Shown here: piece after piece, positions 46,084 to 57,964 of the stretch
Layout of the letters: every line of letters begins with the position of its first letter
Position numbering within the stretch: the stretch's first letter is position 1
Assembly: GCA_963585895.1 (NCBI GenBank)
Contig: OY757911.1
Span: 62,885,101-62,949,100 of the forward strand
Source: Sepioteuthis lessoniana
Taxonomy: Eukaryota; Mollusca; Cephalopoda; Myopsida; Loliginidae
Length of the DNA stretch: 64,000 nucleotides
Direction of reading: 5' to 3'
Notes under the pieces: generated by a model
The model's database searches: none
What the model saw: only the letters and a program-made list of their open reading frames with translations
Told to the model about the DNA's origin: nothing
Position numbers and translations under genes: made by a program

Positions 46084-46370
46084 AGGTGCCCGTGGTGTAA
46101 TGGTTATCGTCGTAGGGAATGGACACGGCGACACGAGTTCAAATCCTGGACGAGACTGATTGCATTTCACATTGCACTAATACCCTTGGGAAAGGTATAA
46201 ATCCAATTATTCTCCCTCCAGCTATGGGTAAATAGTAGGGCAGACTGAGTTCTTCAGCCTTGGTGAGGCAACTAATCTAGGAGAAGGAAAACTGAAATCA
46301 AACATGTTAAACTCCGCTTAGAAATTGACCTTGTGTCATATCCTGCCCGAGCGGAGTGGTTGGTAAATAT
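46084..46370 (+). mobile_element. SINE A, clean full-length copy
   Basis: A box region GTGGTGTAATGGTTATCG, B box GAGTTCAAATCCTGG, then ACTAATACCCTTGGGAAAGG, CTATGGGTAAATAGTAGG, TGAGGCAACTAATCTAGG, GAAATTGACCTTGTGTCATA and CCGAGCGGAGTGGTTGG. It is the best plus-strand reference for the family here. Confidence 0.95.
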
Positions 46371-46434
46371 GAATATCCAATTCTAAACGTTAAAACTTCA
46401 AACCCTACCAAAACTCATTGTGTCGTTGTCGTCC

Positions 46435-46640
46435 ACAGGCTGAACCCTCGACATAGTTGTAAGCGAGTTCGAACTCCATCGGGCTCTTACGTTAATTTTC
46501 AGACTAATACCCTTGGGGAAGATATGAACCCTCTTATCCTCTAGTTGTGGGTTAAGTAGTACTATTACGGTTTTTCCACAAAGCTGGCTTTGGCATTAAA
46601 TAATTCAAAAAATTTGATACGCCATTGAATATATAAACTG
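46435..46640 (+). mobile_element. SINE B copy
   Basis: GTAAGCGAGTTCGAACTCC, GACTAATACCCTTGGGGAAG, TTGTGGGTTAAGTAGTAC, TTTGGCATTAAATAATTC and GATACGCCATTGAAT. Lies 65 bp after the SINE A copy. Confidence 0.88.
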
Positions 46641-47075
46641 AAACAGAGTTCGTAAATTTCACAAAACAGACAAGCACAAATCATATTGAAACTTAGCAAT
46701 TCCAATAAAAAAAAAAACTTAGCTTCAAGGAGTTCACAATTCCATTAAAAAAACAATAATTTTTCGCTATACTAAGCCTTTTATTATTAGTATCTGACGC
46801 AATCTTCCCTAACCCGAAATATCGATCACAGACCGATAATGGCTTATGAAGTCGAAAAGTTAACAAGTGTATAACATATTTCTCTACGATCTGCATTCCT
46901 CCACCGATAACTAAAATTTATGATGCTGCTTTCGTTTTCCAAAATTCAAAGTATTGCAAAATGAAAATGCAAAAGTAACTTACTTTGCTGTGAGCTACTG
47001 AGCTTCTTCTTTTTTTTTAATTTGCTCCACGGAAAAATAATCGATAAACAGAAAAAGTACAGTTTCATCAAACTA

Positions 47076-49214
47076 CTGTACCGAACAAAAGTCTTTAGTC
47101 ACTTTAGACTATTGTAAATTTCTTCAAATTTCCAACCTATAAGTGGATGTTTCACATTGCTTTTTCTACACATGAAATGATTGACCCTGTTGGAGACATT
47201 CCCATATCAAATCAGTATATTTTTAAAAGAGTTCTGAAAGAAAGTAAATGATGCAAGAACACCCAAAAAATGTCTGTGCAAATATTTTCCGCTAACTCAC
47301 ATAAACCAATCCAGATACTGAGTTTTATAATAGAAAAAATGTTTATAACGAAAATTCATTACATCATGTTCATTTCAAGAAGTTACTATATACTGTTGAT
47401 ATTTCATGTGGCTTCCCTTATCTTAAATTACTGTTTCAAAATGCCCGGAAAGAGATGAGTACACATCCTTCATCGTCTTCTCTAATGAGATCCCACAGCT
47501 CTTCACAATTGAGCCAATTCTTCTGACGAAATCTTTTCTTTAGTTATGCCCACTTGATAATTAAGTTATGGCTCTGAGCTGTCCAATTTTGCAATATAGT
47601 AAGAGCTTTATCAGTCAAACTCTGTTGTGCTGTACACAATCTGTGGCATGATGTTTCGTTATGCTGAACTTCATCCATGTCTGGTATCAAATTATCTTTC
47701 AACAACTGGATGTATTTTGGCACTGTTCAAGTTACCGTCAATTTTAACCAACATTCATACAGCATCACATTTTATATATCCCCAAAGCATCAGACTCTTA
47801 ACCCCAAACTTCAGTTTTCGTCGAGAAACGTGACCAGTTTCGCTTTCCTCGAGGTCTTCTGTCAAATTATCGCTTTTTGTAATTCAACTATCTTAGTTTC
47901 ATTGCTGAACAGGATCTTATTCCAAGCATCTACATCATATTTGTTAAGTATCACCTACCTTTTCAGCATAATGAGCTGTTCCATTTGCCATATATGGCAG
48001 TAGCGGAGATCAATCTGAGAATAAGCCTACGAGTTAGACCAAAAGAGCCGTTCCGATTGTTGAAGTATATCATTACTCTATCACTAATCCTATGTCCTTA
48101 TTACTAACAGTCTCTCTCTTGTAAATACTCTTTCCTGTAAATATAACTATTTTCCTCACATATCGTGGTTTGTCTTATTATTACTACTACTTGTGTTCAC
48201 CAACTAGAACACAACAATATTGTTCATACCTCTTTAACCAACTTAATATTATCTTTAAATACTTTTTGGTAAATGCAAGTTTATTCGCTGCAAAAGACTT
48301 TTTCAGTACATTTTGTCGGAGGATGCACTAGGTGGTATCTAGTAAAGTTGGCAACCGCAGTCGAAGGCGACCAGAAGGCTCCCTTTTCAATAGCTACTAC
48401 ACCGAGGTGCAGGGGAGGATGCTACTCTTGTCCCTGGATTGCTCTACTTTACCCTTGATACGTACCTTATATTGCTAAGTGTTAAGCAAGGAGATATCAA
48501 ATACCATTTTGAAAGTCTTTGGTATAACGTGAGCGTGGTTTGTATCAGGTCTCCCGGACCATTGGCGAACACTCTACCCACTAGGCCAATGAGCCAGTAC
48601 TGACACCAAATTGGATAAGTCATAATCATCCATCATTTGTCTGGCAGTCTTCTTTTGTTGAGCTTTTTCTGTTCCGATCAGTTTCCATACCACCCTGTGA
48701 TGAAGCTTTCGAGATAGTCCACATCTTGTTCGATCCGAAACACTTCCAATGCAATGAAACGTAGATCTAGAAATTTCTAGTTCCTTAGCTAATGATCACT
48801 GACTGATATCATTTTCCGTCTTCACTATCTTCATCCTCCTTTCTTTGGAAAATCTCACCATCGTTTTAAATGTAATTATTTTCACTTTATTTCAGAAAAA
48901 ATCAGTGCTTTTACAAGAAAGTATTTGCATATACGCGGTGAAATATTTTTTTTCTGATTTGAAACACGGTATCTTGATTAATTTATGTGAGATGGCCGAA
49001 AGCTTTTGCTCGGCTATGAGTTGGGGGTGGTCTCATATATTTCCTTCTCATTTGCAACCCCAACAACACAATATACTAATTAGGTGTGGAAATGACTCCA
49101 ACAGTACCAATGTTTCATCTGTAAAAATTTCTATGCGAAACATTCACAAATAAATTGATGATCAGTGGAAATTTACAATAGTTTAAAGTGTTTGAGGACA
49201 TTTACACGATCCTG
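47076..49214 (-). mobile_element. Tc1/mariner transposon with both TIRs, inactive
   Basis: Ends match over about 41 bp (left 47074-47114, right 49216-49176): both read inward to CACTTTA.ACTATTG, with TA outside. The minus-strand transposase is decayed. N-terminal HTH part about 48840-48600 (SVSDRTRCGLSRKLHHRVV; KKTARQMMDD). DDE part about 48010-47455 (DAWNKILFSNETKIV; LVKIDGNLNSAK; NWTAQS). A SINE D lies in the middle, and 48010-48340 may be another insertion. Length exceeds the usual 1.6-1.7 kb by about the inserted DNA. Confidence 0.85.
48341..48597 (-). mobile_element. SINE D inserted in the Tc1-type transposon
   Basis: AGTAAAGTTGGCAACCGCAG start, TACACCGAGGTGCAGGGGAG, GTCTCCCGGACCATTGGCG, and a head ending CCCACTAGGCCAATGAGCC. 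It separates the HTH and DDE parts of the transposase. Confidence 0.9.
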
Positions 49215-49299
49215 TATTCTTAGTACTACTAAGTTGTACACGATTATATTGTTTCAGCTAACTTCCTGTTTATTAATATCAACTTGTAAATAGATATAT

Positions 49300-49440
49300 A
49301 TCTTCAATTAATAATTCCTATATATGGCTTTGAGTAATTGTTTCTATCAAATACAAATAATATGTATACAGTTATATGGCTTCGAGCATTTCTATTTAAT
49401 AATAAGAATTTGTAAAGAATTGAACGTAGTTTACAATCAT
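49300..49440 (-). repeat. family X modules, inverted
   Basis: Two diverged units of the reversed module (ACAGTTATATGGCTTCGAGC and ATTTCTATTTAATAATAAG themes). No X head or tail was seen beside them. Confidence 0.55.
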
Positions 49441-49731
49441 GCAAAACCGGTAAACACTTTGTAGTTGCAGTATCAAAGTTAAGAGCCAATGTATAATGTA
49501 ATCCCAAATCATTTCAAATATCACAAACATATCTATCATATATAGGACACAAACAGATACAACCTCTCAGGGTCATATTGGGTCTGGAAGTAAGAGCAAC
49601 AAGAGATCATCTCAGATTACCCAAAGCTCCCTAACGTAGCTTTGTGCAATAAATAGGACACACTTTTTCAGGAAAGTGCCTTACCTCTCAACAGAGATAC
49701 CGTCAGAGTAATATATATCCCGGTAGGGAAG

Positions 49732-49800
49732 TCCACGTGGCGTAGTGGCTAACATTCTGTTCAATGAAACAAGTTCAGCTATTGCGTCAGGGTACTATTT
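49732..49800 (+). repeat. SINE B-like head only
   Basis: CCACGTGGCGTAGTGGCTAA resembles the SINE B A-box region. AAGTTCAGCTATTGCGTC is a decayed B-box stretch. Confidence 0.5.
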
Positions 49801-50064
49801 TCATTTATTAAAATAATTTTCAATACTAATTTCGATAAGATAGCAGAAAAGCTAAGTTTAAAATATTAGAGTGTATCAAATGTACTTTTTTAAAAATCTT
49901 CATTTAAAATTACGAGATATCCTACATTTTTCCAATAATTCAAGCCTATCAGACAACTTTCCAGTGCTGACGGTATTAGTATCATTTACCATGCATTTGA
50001 AACACTTTGATTATGAAATGATGGTTGACTACTCCAGTGTTTCATTTATTAGGAGATAAAATTT

Positions 50065-50285
50065 CAGGCACGTAGCCATAAAAAAAACACTACTGAGTGA
50101 GTTCGATCTCCAGTCGCGTTGTTACGTTCACTTTCGGACGAAAACCCGTAGAAAAGGCATGAGCTCCTTTATCCCCTCGGCTGTGGGTTAAATAGCACAA
50201 CTACTGTCCTTCTACAAGTATGGCTTTTGCATTAAATAACCCACGAAGGTTGATATGCCTTTAAACAAGTTAACCGAACCGGTAT
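50065..50285 (+). mobile_element. SINE B copy
   Basis: GAGTTCGATCTCCAGTCGCG, CACTTTCGGACGAAAACCCG, GGCTGTGGGTTAAATAGC, TTTGCATTAAATAACCCACG and GTTGATATGCCTTTAAAC. Head shortened. Confidence 0.9.
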
Positions 50286-50756
50286 GTCCGATCGACAGAA
50301 TGTTGGTAGATGTTGGATCCAGAACTCTTTACTTTGTAGCATATTCATGGAAAATAAGAGCTAATTTCAACGTTGTCCATAAAACCATTAATGATAAATC
50401 GAGCAACAGCTGCAATTTATTCCAAAAAGAACAGTTTCCAGTTGAGAAACATATGCGGATAAATCTATCAAATGGATTAAAACATTCACTGCATTAAATG
50501 AGTAAGATTCTCTATGATCAACAGCAAATGTAACAAAGTAAAAATCAGAAATGAAGAAAGGCTACAATTGTCCACAAAGATCACATGCAAGTAAAAACTG
50601 TTCAATGTTGTCTGCCAAATACATAGATGTAATTAAAATGTCGATCATGACTATCATGGCTACAAGCGTGATCTTCGCAGAAAAGACCAGACTGTCCACT
50701 TGAAAAATAAAAAAAGAAAGAAAGAAAGAAAGAGTCGATGCCATCAATACTAGGTA

Positions 50757-51172
50757 TAATCAAAAAGTATCGAGACTAATGCTATTTTTTGAAATCCTAA
50801 AAAAAACTTCAGCGAAGACATGTGCACAGCTGGGCAACTTTCATAACGAATGGATGATCTCTAGACCTTTAGAATAGCCTCTAAATATGTGCACAGCTGG
50901 GAAAATCTTATAATCAAGAGATAATATCTAGAGGTCTAGATTACTGTTTAGATATGTGCACAGCTGGGCAACTTTTATAATATAGACGTCTAGACTGCAA
51001 TATAGACGTCTAAACGAAGTATAATAAAGCCCATACTTTTTTTGTATTCATGAAGCCAGTCCCGATACTTTCCGAATAGAAATTTTTGATGAAACACAGG
51101 ATTATGCAAGTACGACACCTTCATACTCACCAAATATTGAGCTATGCGACCTTTTCTTGTCTTCAACTAAAA
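50757..51172 (+). mobile_element. mariner relic with internal 67-bp tandem repeat
   Basis: Near-terminal sequences AAAAAGTATCGAGACT (about 50761) and reverse GGAAAGTATCGGGACT (about 51077-51062) are inverted repeats of mariner type. Between them three 67-bp units start TGTGCACAGCTGGG at 50821, 50888 and 50955. Downstream (51105-51172) the plus strand encodes PSYSPNIELCDLFL, the decayed PPYSPDLAP..FFLF block near the last catalytic Asp of mariner transposase. Confidence 0.72.
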
Positions 51173-51176
51173 ATTA

Positions 51177-53453
51177 ATCCAGCTCAGTCGGTTGCAGCTG
51201 AAGAATACATCGACTGCATCTTTGCAGAGGGGTAAGACCCTCACCAACGAGTGTCCTCGATATGACATTAAACAATCTGATGGTGAGGCTCAAGTTATGC
51301 TGGAGCTTTGAGGAATGAGGAGTACCTATTCATAGCCATCACTTCCACGTCTTACCTATGAGTCAAATAGAACTGTTGAACATTTAAACTGAGTGCAAGC
51401 AAATGATGCATGCTAAATCAACTTGTTTGAAATAGAACTTTGATCATTTACCTGGGTGTAAACAAATGACTGATGTTTAATTGAAGTGTTAGTTTTACAT
51501 AGGAATACTTAGAAATATTTACCTTTGACTTATACTAAATTGAATTGAAAGATATAGAACTGTTTGATCATTTAACTATGTGTAAACAAATGCCTGATGC
51601 TTGATTGAATTGTTTGTGGTAGACAGTAATACTTGGAACCATTTAACTTGGGCTAAATTGAATTTCTATGAATAGAACTATTTGATCATTTAACAGAGGG
51701 TAAGCAAGTGACTGATATTTTATTAAAATGTTGGTTATACACAGCAATACTTGGAACCATTTAACTTGGGCTAAATTGAATTTCTATGAATAGAACTATT
51801 TGATCATTTAACAGAGGGTAAGCAAGTGACTGATATTTTATTAAAATGTTGGTTATACACAGCAATACTTGGAACCATTTAACTTGGGCTAAATTGAATT
51901 TCTATGAATAGAACTATTTGATCATTTAACAGAGGGTAAGCAAGTGACTGATATTTTATTAGAATGTTGGTTATACACAGCAATACTTGGAACCATTTAA
52001 CTTGGGCTAAATTGAATTTCTATGAATAGAACTATTTGATCATTTAACAGAGGGTAAGCAAGTGACTGATATTTTATTAAAATGTTGGTTATACACAGCA
52101 ATACTTGGAACCATTTAACTTGGGCTAAATTGAATTTCTATGAATAGAACTATTTGATCATTTAACAGAGGGTAAGCAAGTGACTGATATTTTATTAAAA
52201 TGTTGGTTATACACAGCAATACTTGGAACCATTTAACTTGGGCTAAATTGAATTTCTATGAATAGAACTATTTGATCATTTAACAGAGGGTAAGCAAGTG
52301 ACTGATATTTTATTAAAATGTTGGTTATACACAGCAATACTTGGAACCATTTAACTTGGGCTAAATTGAATTTCTATGAATAGAACTATTTGATCATTTA
52401 ACAGAGGGTAAGCAAGTGACTGATATTTTATTAAAATGTTGGTTATACACAGCAATACTTGGAACCATTTAACTTGGGCTAAATTGAATTTCTATGAATA
52501 GAACTATTTGATCATTTAACAGAGGGTAAGCAAGTGACTGATATTTTATTAAAATGTTGGTTATACACAGCAATACTTGGAACCATTTAACTTGGGCTAA
52601 ATTGAATTTCTATGAATAGAACTATTTGATCATTTAACAGAGGGTAAGCAAGTGACTGATATTTTATTAAAATGTTGGTTATACACAGCAATACTTGGAA
52701 CCATTTAACTTGGGCTAAATTGAATTTCTATGAATAGAACTATTTGATCATTTAACAGAGGGTAAGCAAGTGACTGATATTTTATTAAAATGTTGGTTAT
52801 ACACAGCAATACTTGGAACCATTTAACTTGGGCTAAATTGAATTTCTATGAATAGAACTATTTGATCATTTAACAGAGGGTAAGCAAGTGACTGATATTT
52901 TATTAAAATGTTGGTTATACACAGCAATACTTGGAACCATTTAACTTGGGCTAAATTGAATTTCTATGAATAGAACTATTTGATCATTTAACAGAGGGTA
53001 AGCAAGTGACTGATATTTTATTAAAATGTTGGTTATACACAGCAATACTTGGAACCATTTAACTTGGGCTAAATTGAATTTCTATGAATAGAACTATTTG
53101 ATCATTTAACAGAGGGTAAGCAAGTGACTGATATTTTATTAAAATGTTGGTTATACACAGCAATACTTGGAACCATTTAACTTGGGCTAAATTGAATTTC
53201 TATGAATAGAACTATTTGATCATTTAACAGAGGGTAAGCAAGTGACTGATATTTTATTAAAATGTTGGTTATACACAGCAATACTTGGAACCATTTAACT
53301 TTAACTCATGCTATATTAAATGGTTAGAAATAGAACTAATCATTTAACTGTGTGTATCTACAAAATCTGTTTATAAATCATATACTTAACATTAATGTAA
53401 AAACGGGATTTGGTGCTAAATAACTGACAGTTGTTGATATACCATAAAAACAA
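51177..53453 (+). mobile_element. family X copy 4, expanded by a minisatellite
   Basis: Normal X start (GCTCAGTCGGTTGCAGCTGA; CGACTGCATCTTTGCAGAGG; CCTCGATATGACATTAAAC). Diverged modules run to about 51556, then the 118-bp array, a last module, and the usual tail (TTTGGTGCTAAATAACTGAC; GTTGATATACCATAAAAAC). Without the array it would be about the size of the other copies, so growth happened inside an inserted element. Confidence 0.92.
51557..53300 (+). repeat. 118-bp minisatellite, 14 near-identical units
   Basis: CAGAGGGTAAGCAAGTG recurs at 51694 and every 118 bp to 53228 (14 times, constant spacing). Units are almost identical (one visible A-to-G in unit 3, TTATTAGAATG). A clearly diverged founder-like unit precedes at about 51557-51679. 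Each unit is a dimer of the X module: TTTGATCATTTAAC... and TTGGAACCATTTAAC.... Confidence 0.98.
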
Positions 53454-53957
53454 ACTAAACCAAAGTAAAAATTATTCTCAATACCAAAATTTTGGGACGT
53501 GGAAGACATTAAAATAAATACTATAATTCAACTTCACATCATATTAACAGAAACGTTTTAGCTCACTTTGAAAAACTCAATGGAATTATGGTTTTCATTT
53601 ATAGTACATTTCCGTCTTGGTAAATACTGCTTCAGTCTCGCTAACTTTTGAACACAACTCGTAGATTTATCAAAAAATTTGTATGAGATATTAAAAGAAG
53701 ATAATTTAAAGTTCATTATTTATTATGCTTTAAAAGGGTTTAAACGAATTTTTCTTCCTTGTTTTATTTATATACCTAAAAATATCTTTTATAGGTCAAA
53801 GTTTTATTACTAAGGTTATTAGAATAATTACCAGCAGAAAAGAAAAAAAAAAGAAAAATGATAAAGAAAACAGAACAATTATCGAGCCATAGGATATTGC
53901 AGATTGTAATAGTACAAGAATGTAAAACCCTTTTAAGAAATTTTTTTTAAAACTGCC
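53454..53957. other. no recognised feature
   Basis: AT-rich, with A-rich sequence at 53835-53870. Confidence 0.4.
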
Positions 53958-54410
53958 GGGAATCTCATTTGTGGTGTAATGGCGAACAAGCTGGATTAGA
54001 ACATTGGTAATAAGTTCACTTGATGCTCTATACTTCTGGCCTTGTGCTGCAACTAAGCTAAGCTTATCTGACCCAATTGGCTGGGGTTGTAGAATACACC
54101 GACTGCATCTATGCAGAGGGGTAAGACTTCCCCAATGAGTGTTCTGGATATGACAATAAACAATCTGATGATAAGGTTCCAGTAATGCTGCAGCTTTAAA
54201 GGAATGTGGAGTGCCCCTTCATTACCATCACTCTCAGGTTTAATCTGGCCCGGAGTGGTAGCACCTGATAGGATCCTATCTATGGGTCAAATTGAACTAA
54301 ACTTTGTGCTTATGCCAAACTGAACTGTTTGAAATAGAACTGTTCATAATTATAAAAAATAGATTTAACATGAAATAATCTATAAAGGTTGATATGCTTT
54401 AAAACCAAAC
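53958..54410 (+). mobile_element. family X copy 5 with tRNA-like head
   Basis: Starts with TGTGGTGTAATGGCGAACAA (A-box-like), then TAAGTTCACTTGATGC and GGCCTTGTGCTGCAACTAAG as in SINE C. The X body follows (TGGCTGGGGTTGTAGAATAC; CGACTGCATCTATGCAGAGG) and the tail GTTGATATGCTTTAAAACC. It shows that X is a SINE: a tRNA head of type C, X body, modules, shared tail. Confidence 0.83.
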
Positions 54411-54664
54411 TAAAATTAAAAAGACTAAGCTTAGTAAACAATTAAAAAAGACTGAAGCGTTTATCTTCTAAGATTTGCAGAACCATTTTCCTTAGAAATC
54501 ATCCTTTAAAATATTGTTCAATCCTTTGAAAAGATGTCCAAATTAATTTTAGAAAACGTATCGCACTGAGCAATCTCAAGTTTTGTAGGATTTTGATAGT
54601 TAAATAACTTAATCAGCAATAACTAAAAGAAAACAAAACGACGGATAATACCCCATTAAACAAA

Positions 54665-54812
54665 GACAGTGTTGAAATGCTAGCGCGGATCAAATGGATT
54701 CGTGCCTTTCCCTGGAGCATCTGCGAAAAATAAAACACAAGCAGCCTCGTCCAGGATTTGAACTCGTCCTGTTAATTCCATTTCCTCCAACTATAACTGT
54801 TATGAGCGCCTG
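54665..54812 (-). mobile_element. SINE A, 5' part
   Basis: CTCGTCCAGGATTTGAACTC and ATTCCATTTCCTCCAACTAT are the reverse head. The 3' body is mostly missing. Confidence 0.7.
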
Positions 54813-55954
54813 TTAACTTGAAGACGTTCATTATAGAGTACTTCTCCTTATTTGATATTTCCTTTGCACTTAATCATTATATTAATTATATTCATAAAGA
54901 AACTGTCTTTGTGCGATTAAATATAAAATATGTTTAATTACAACGATGTACTTTTCGTGGTAATAAAACAGTTAACGAGTAGATGATGGTCAGCCGGCCA
55001 GTTGAGGGGGGCGTAACGAAGAAAAGAAAATCAGCGAACCAAGTTCAAGCCCCGGATAGCTTCTGTTAATTTCGCACTGATGAGTTAAATAGTAGCGTAT
55101 ACTAGCAATAGCCATTTTGGGCCACTAGTTTACGAGAAAGGCGACTCGGAATTCCATCTTTTTCTGCCTAGCAATAACACCCACATTCTGGAAATCTTTG
55201 GAAGTAAACCATGTCGACAAGCCCTGATCTGAAAACCACAAGGTAGACTAAACCTGACGTCAACCTCATTTTGGCAAATCTTTCAACGATACCAGAGTTA
55301 AACTGTATCAGTCTCTCATCCTTCTCTTGGACAACAACGCTGATTAGTAGATGAGAAACTTGCTGCATGAACAACTGTTGGAATTCCATACAACTTAATC
55401 GAGGTTAGTGTCCTGTAAAGAAAGTAAAACTTTTTCGGTGTAGACCCATAATCTGACAAGATTGAATAATGCCATTGGAGAGACGGAAATTGAGCTGTTA
55501 GCTGATGGATATCCGTAAGTCGAAGTACAATAAAAGATCCAAATATGGAAATTCATTTCTCTCTCTAGATTGTTATTCTATAACAAGTCAGTGTTAGCGA
55601 TGATTTATATCAATCTACAAACCAATCAGTTTCATTGTTGAATCACTCGCTCAATAAAATCCCACTCTATCACACACACACTAAGAAATCACTCATACAT
55701 AAGTAAATTAAACGCTGCTGTATTTTCTCTTATCACAAAGCGACTTTAATAATATACTTCCATAGCATTACAGAAGAATTGCCATTTCTGCCTATCGATT
55801 GATTTATTGATTGATTGTAACGGATTGCCAACCTGTGCTGGGCTGTTTTATGCCTGGGTGTTTTATGCCAAGAGGTTAGGTAATCACGTACATCATATGT
55901 ATATGTTTATATTTGTGTTATTAGTTTTTTTGTTGAGTTTTTTTTTTTTTTTGG
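54813..55954. other. no recognised gene; tRNA-like trace
   Basis: AAGTTCAAGCCCCGG near 55040-55060 is B-box-like. Frames at 55168 (minus) and 55807 (plus) carry no motif; the latter ends in a poly-T-coded Phe run. Confidence 0.4.
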
Positions 55955-56205
55955 TCCACAGTTATATAATATCAAGTATTCTTATGTAATGATAATAATT
56001 TATACACATTTATATAGTTTTTCTTGATTATCCATTTGTAGCAAACAGTTATGTGATTTTAAGTAACTAATAATAATATTAATCTTTCGTAAACAACTAT
56101 AGCTTTAAGTGACAATTCTTAATACAAATAATTTGCACACAGTTATATGGCATTGGTTATTTCTATCTAATGCAAATCATTTTTAAACAGACGTATTTGG
56201 TCCAT
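55955..56205 (-). repeat. family X modules, inverted, about four units
   Basis: Repeated theme CACAGTTATAT-(G)GC-TAAGTAATTCT-TAATGCAAATCATTT at about 60-bp intervals, reversed relative to copies 1, 3 and 4. No head or tail attached. Confidence 0.65.
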
Positions 56206-56212
56206 TGACTGG

Positions 56213-56345
56213 AACCTTTGGTTGTGTTATGGTAAACACGTTCGACTAGTAAACCAACACGAGTGAGTTCAAGTCTCATTGGATGCCCCTTTCATATGGC
56301 CTTGTGCATTATCTAAGCAAAAACTTAGTAAAATACCCCCTAATG
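56213..56345 (+). mobile_element. SINE C, best copy of the head
   Basis: GGTTGTGTTATGGTAAACACG (A-box region), GAGTTCAAGTCTCATTGG (B-box region), TTTCATATGGCCTTGTGC and AAGCAAAAACTTAGTAAAA. The same head begins X copy 5, and its distal part appears before the PLE tail. Confidence 0.8.
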
Positions 56346-56940
56346 TAATATAATGACTTAGCTGGTGACGTGGATGAACTTAGCAGATCCAATGCGGTCG
56401 CAAGATAACATCAACAAAGTGGTTTCACAGGAAAGAGAAAATAAAGGAGCATGGCGAAGAATATAATTTATTGCCTATGGATAGCGTGACAGATATTTCC
56501 GTTCGCAGATAAGATCAACAAATTACCGGAAAAAAAACAGAAGTATGTAAGTTCCGATAACCAGTCATAAACAGAAAATACGTGAGGCAGAAGAGGATTT
56601 CATATTTCCGCATGGGACTTAAAAAGACAATATAAGGTCTGTAATTTTGGACTGAAGCAGAGATCCTCTGGTCGCTCAAGCGAAGGGTAGAGATCCGCTG
56701 GTCTCTCAAGCGAAGGCAGAGACTCGCTGGTCACTCAAGCAGACCTGTAAGCTCCCCCGTATGTATTCTCCGGCCGTCGCACTACTTCACAAAAATGGTC
56801 CCTGTTATAGAAGAAAGATACGTGTGAAGTCTCTCTAAATGTATTCCTACTTCACACAAACTTCGCCATCGAAGAATAAAAATATAAATTATATTTTTTT
56901 ATATCTACGAGTCCTTCATTTTTTGTTCAGCGGTTCAATA
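56346..56940 (+). other. GC-richer block with 30-bp tandem repeat
   Basis: Three units of about 30 bp (CTGGTC.CTCAAGC theme) at 56657-56743. A TATAAGG-like site lies upstream (56631) and GAATAAAAATATAAA near 56874. The layout could be a lone LTR fossil, but the ends are not defined. Confidence 0.35.
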
Positions 56941-56964
56941 TACGACACTAACATATACTACTAC

Positions 56965-57141
56965 TTTCCATTTATTTCACAGAGTGGAACTGAGAATGAT
57001 GTAAATGAAGTAGTACTCTACAATCCCCAGGTCTCAGAAGCAGAGCCTCACTATCAGATGCAGTTTAGTATTATATCCAAGCAACCCTCTTTTTTAGGGG
57101 GAGGTCTTACCCATCTGCAGCAAATCCTGCCACTTCTGTGA
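56965..57141 (-). mobile_element. family X copy 6, 5' part inverted
   Basis: Plus strand CAGAGCCTCACTATCAGATG, GTTTAGTATTATATCCAAGC and GGAGGTCTTACCCATCTGCAG reverse-match the X head body. The next X tail starts immediately after. Confidence 0.8.
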
Positions 57142-57561
57142 GTTATTTAATACCAAATCTTGTTTATATATATATATGTGTGTGTGGGATGATTTGTGAG
57201 CGAATAGTTTGTTGATAACATTGTTTTTAAAGGGGTCAAAACTCATTTGTTTACACACAGTAAAATATCTTCAAGTAGTGTCATCCAACGTTTATAATTT
57301 TGTTTAATATAAATCATTTGTTTGCACACAGTTAAGTGGTTTCAAATATTGCTATTTAACATAAGTAATTCTATTTATCAAGTAATTCTGTTTATCAAGT
57401 AATTCTATTTATCAAGTAATCCAATTTAACGTTAGTAATTCAATTTATCAAGTATTCCTATTTAATTCAATGTTAATTATTTTCTTAGTTATTTGGTTTA
57501 ATTGCATATCAACTCTTGTTGGGTATTTAATGCCAAATATTGTTTATGCACTCACACACAA

Positions 57562-57594
<33 letters not shown>

Positions 57595-57895
57595 TTTCAC
57601 GCAAATAGTTTATAGTTAAGTTTAATTTTAAACGAGTTTGAGTTCTTTGGTTTCACACAAATAAAGTGTTTCAAGTACTGCTATTAAACACTAATAATTG
57701 GTTTAGTATTAATCATTTGTTTACATACAGTTAAAAGGGTTCAAGTATTGCAATTTAACATTATAAATTCTATTTATGAAGTATTTCTATTGAATTCAAT
57801 ATTAATACTTTAGTTAGTTATTTGGTTAAACGGTATATCAACCCTTGTGGGGCATTTAATGACAAATCCTGTTTATACCCTCACGCTCAAATACA

Positions 57896-57964
<69 letters not shown>

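Noticed and set aside
51557-53300. CRISPR-like array
   Set aside because: Direct repeats are contiguous 118-bp units with no variable spacers, in an animal-type repeat element.
56346-56940. Definite LTR
   Set aside because: Promoter and poly(A)-like signals only; no defined ends or duplication, so kept as unassigned.
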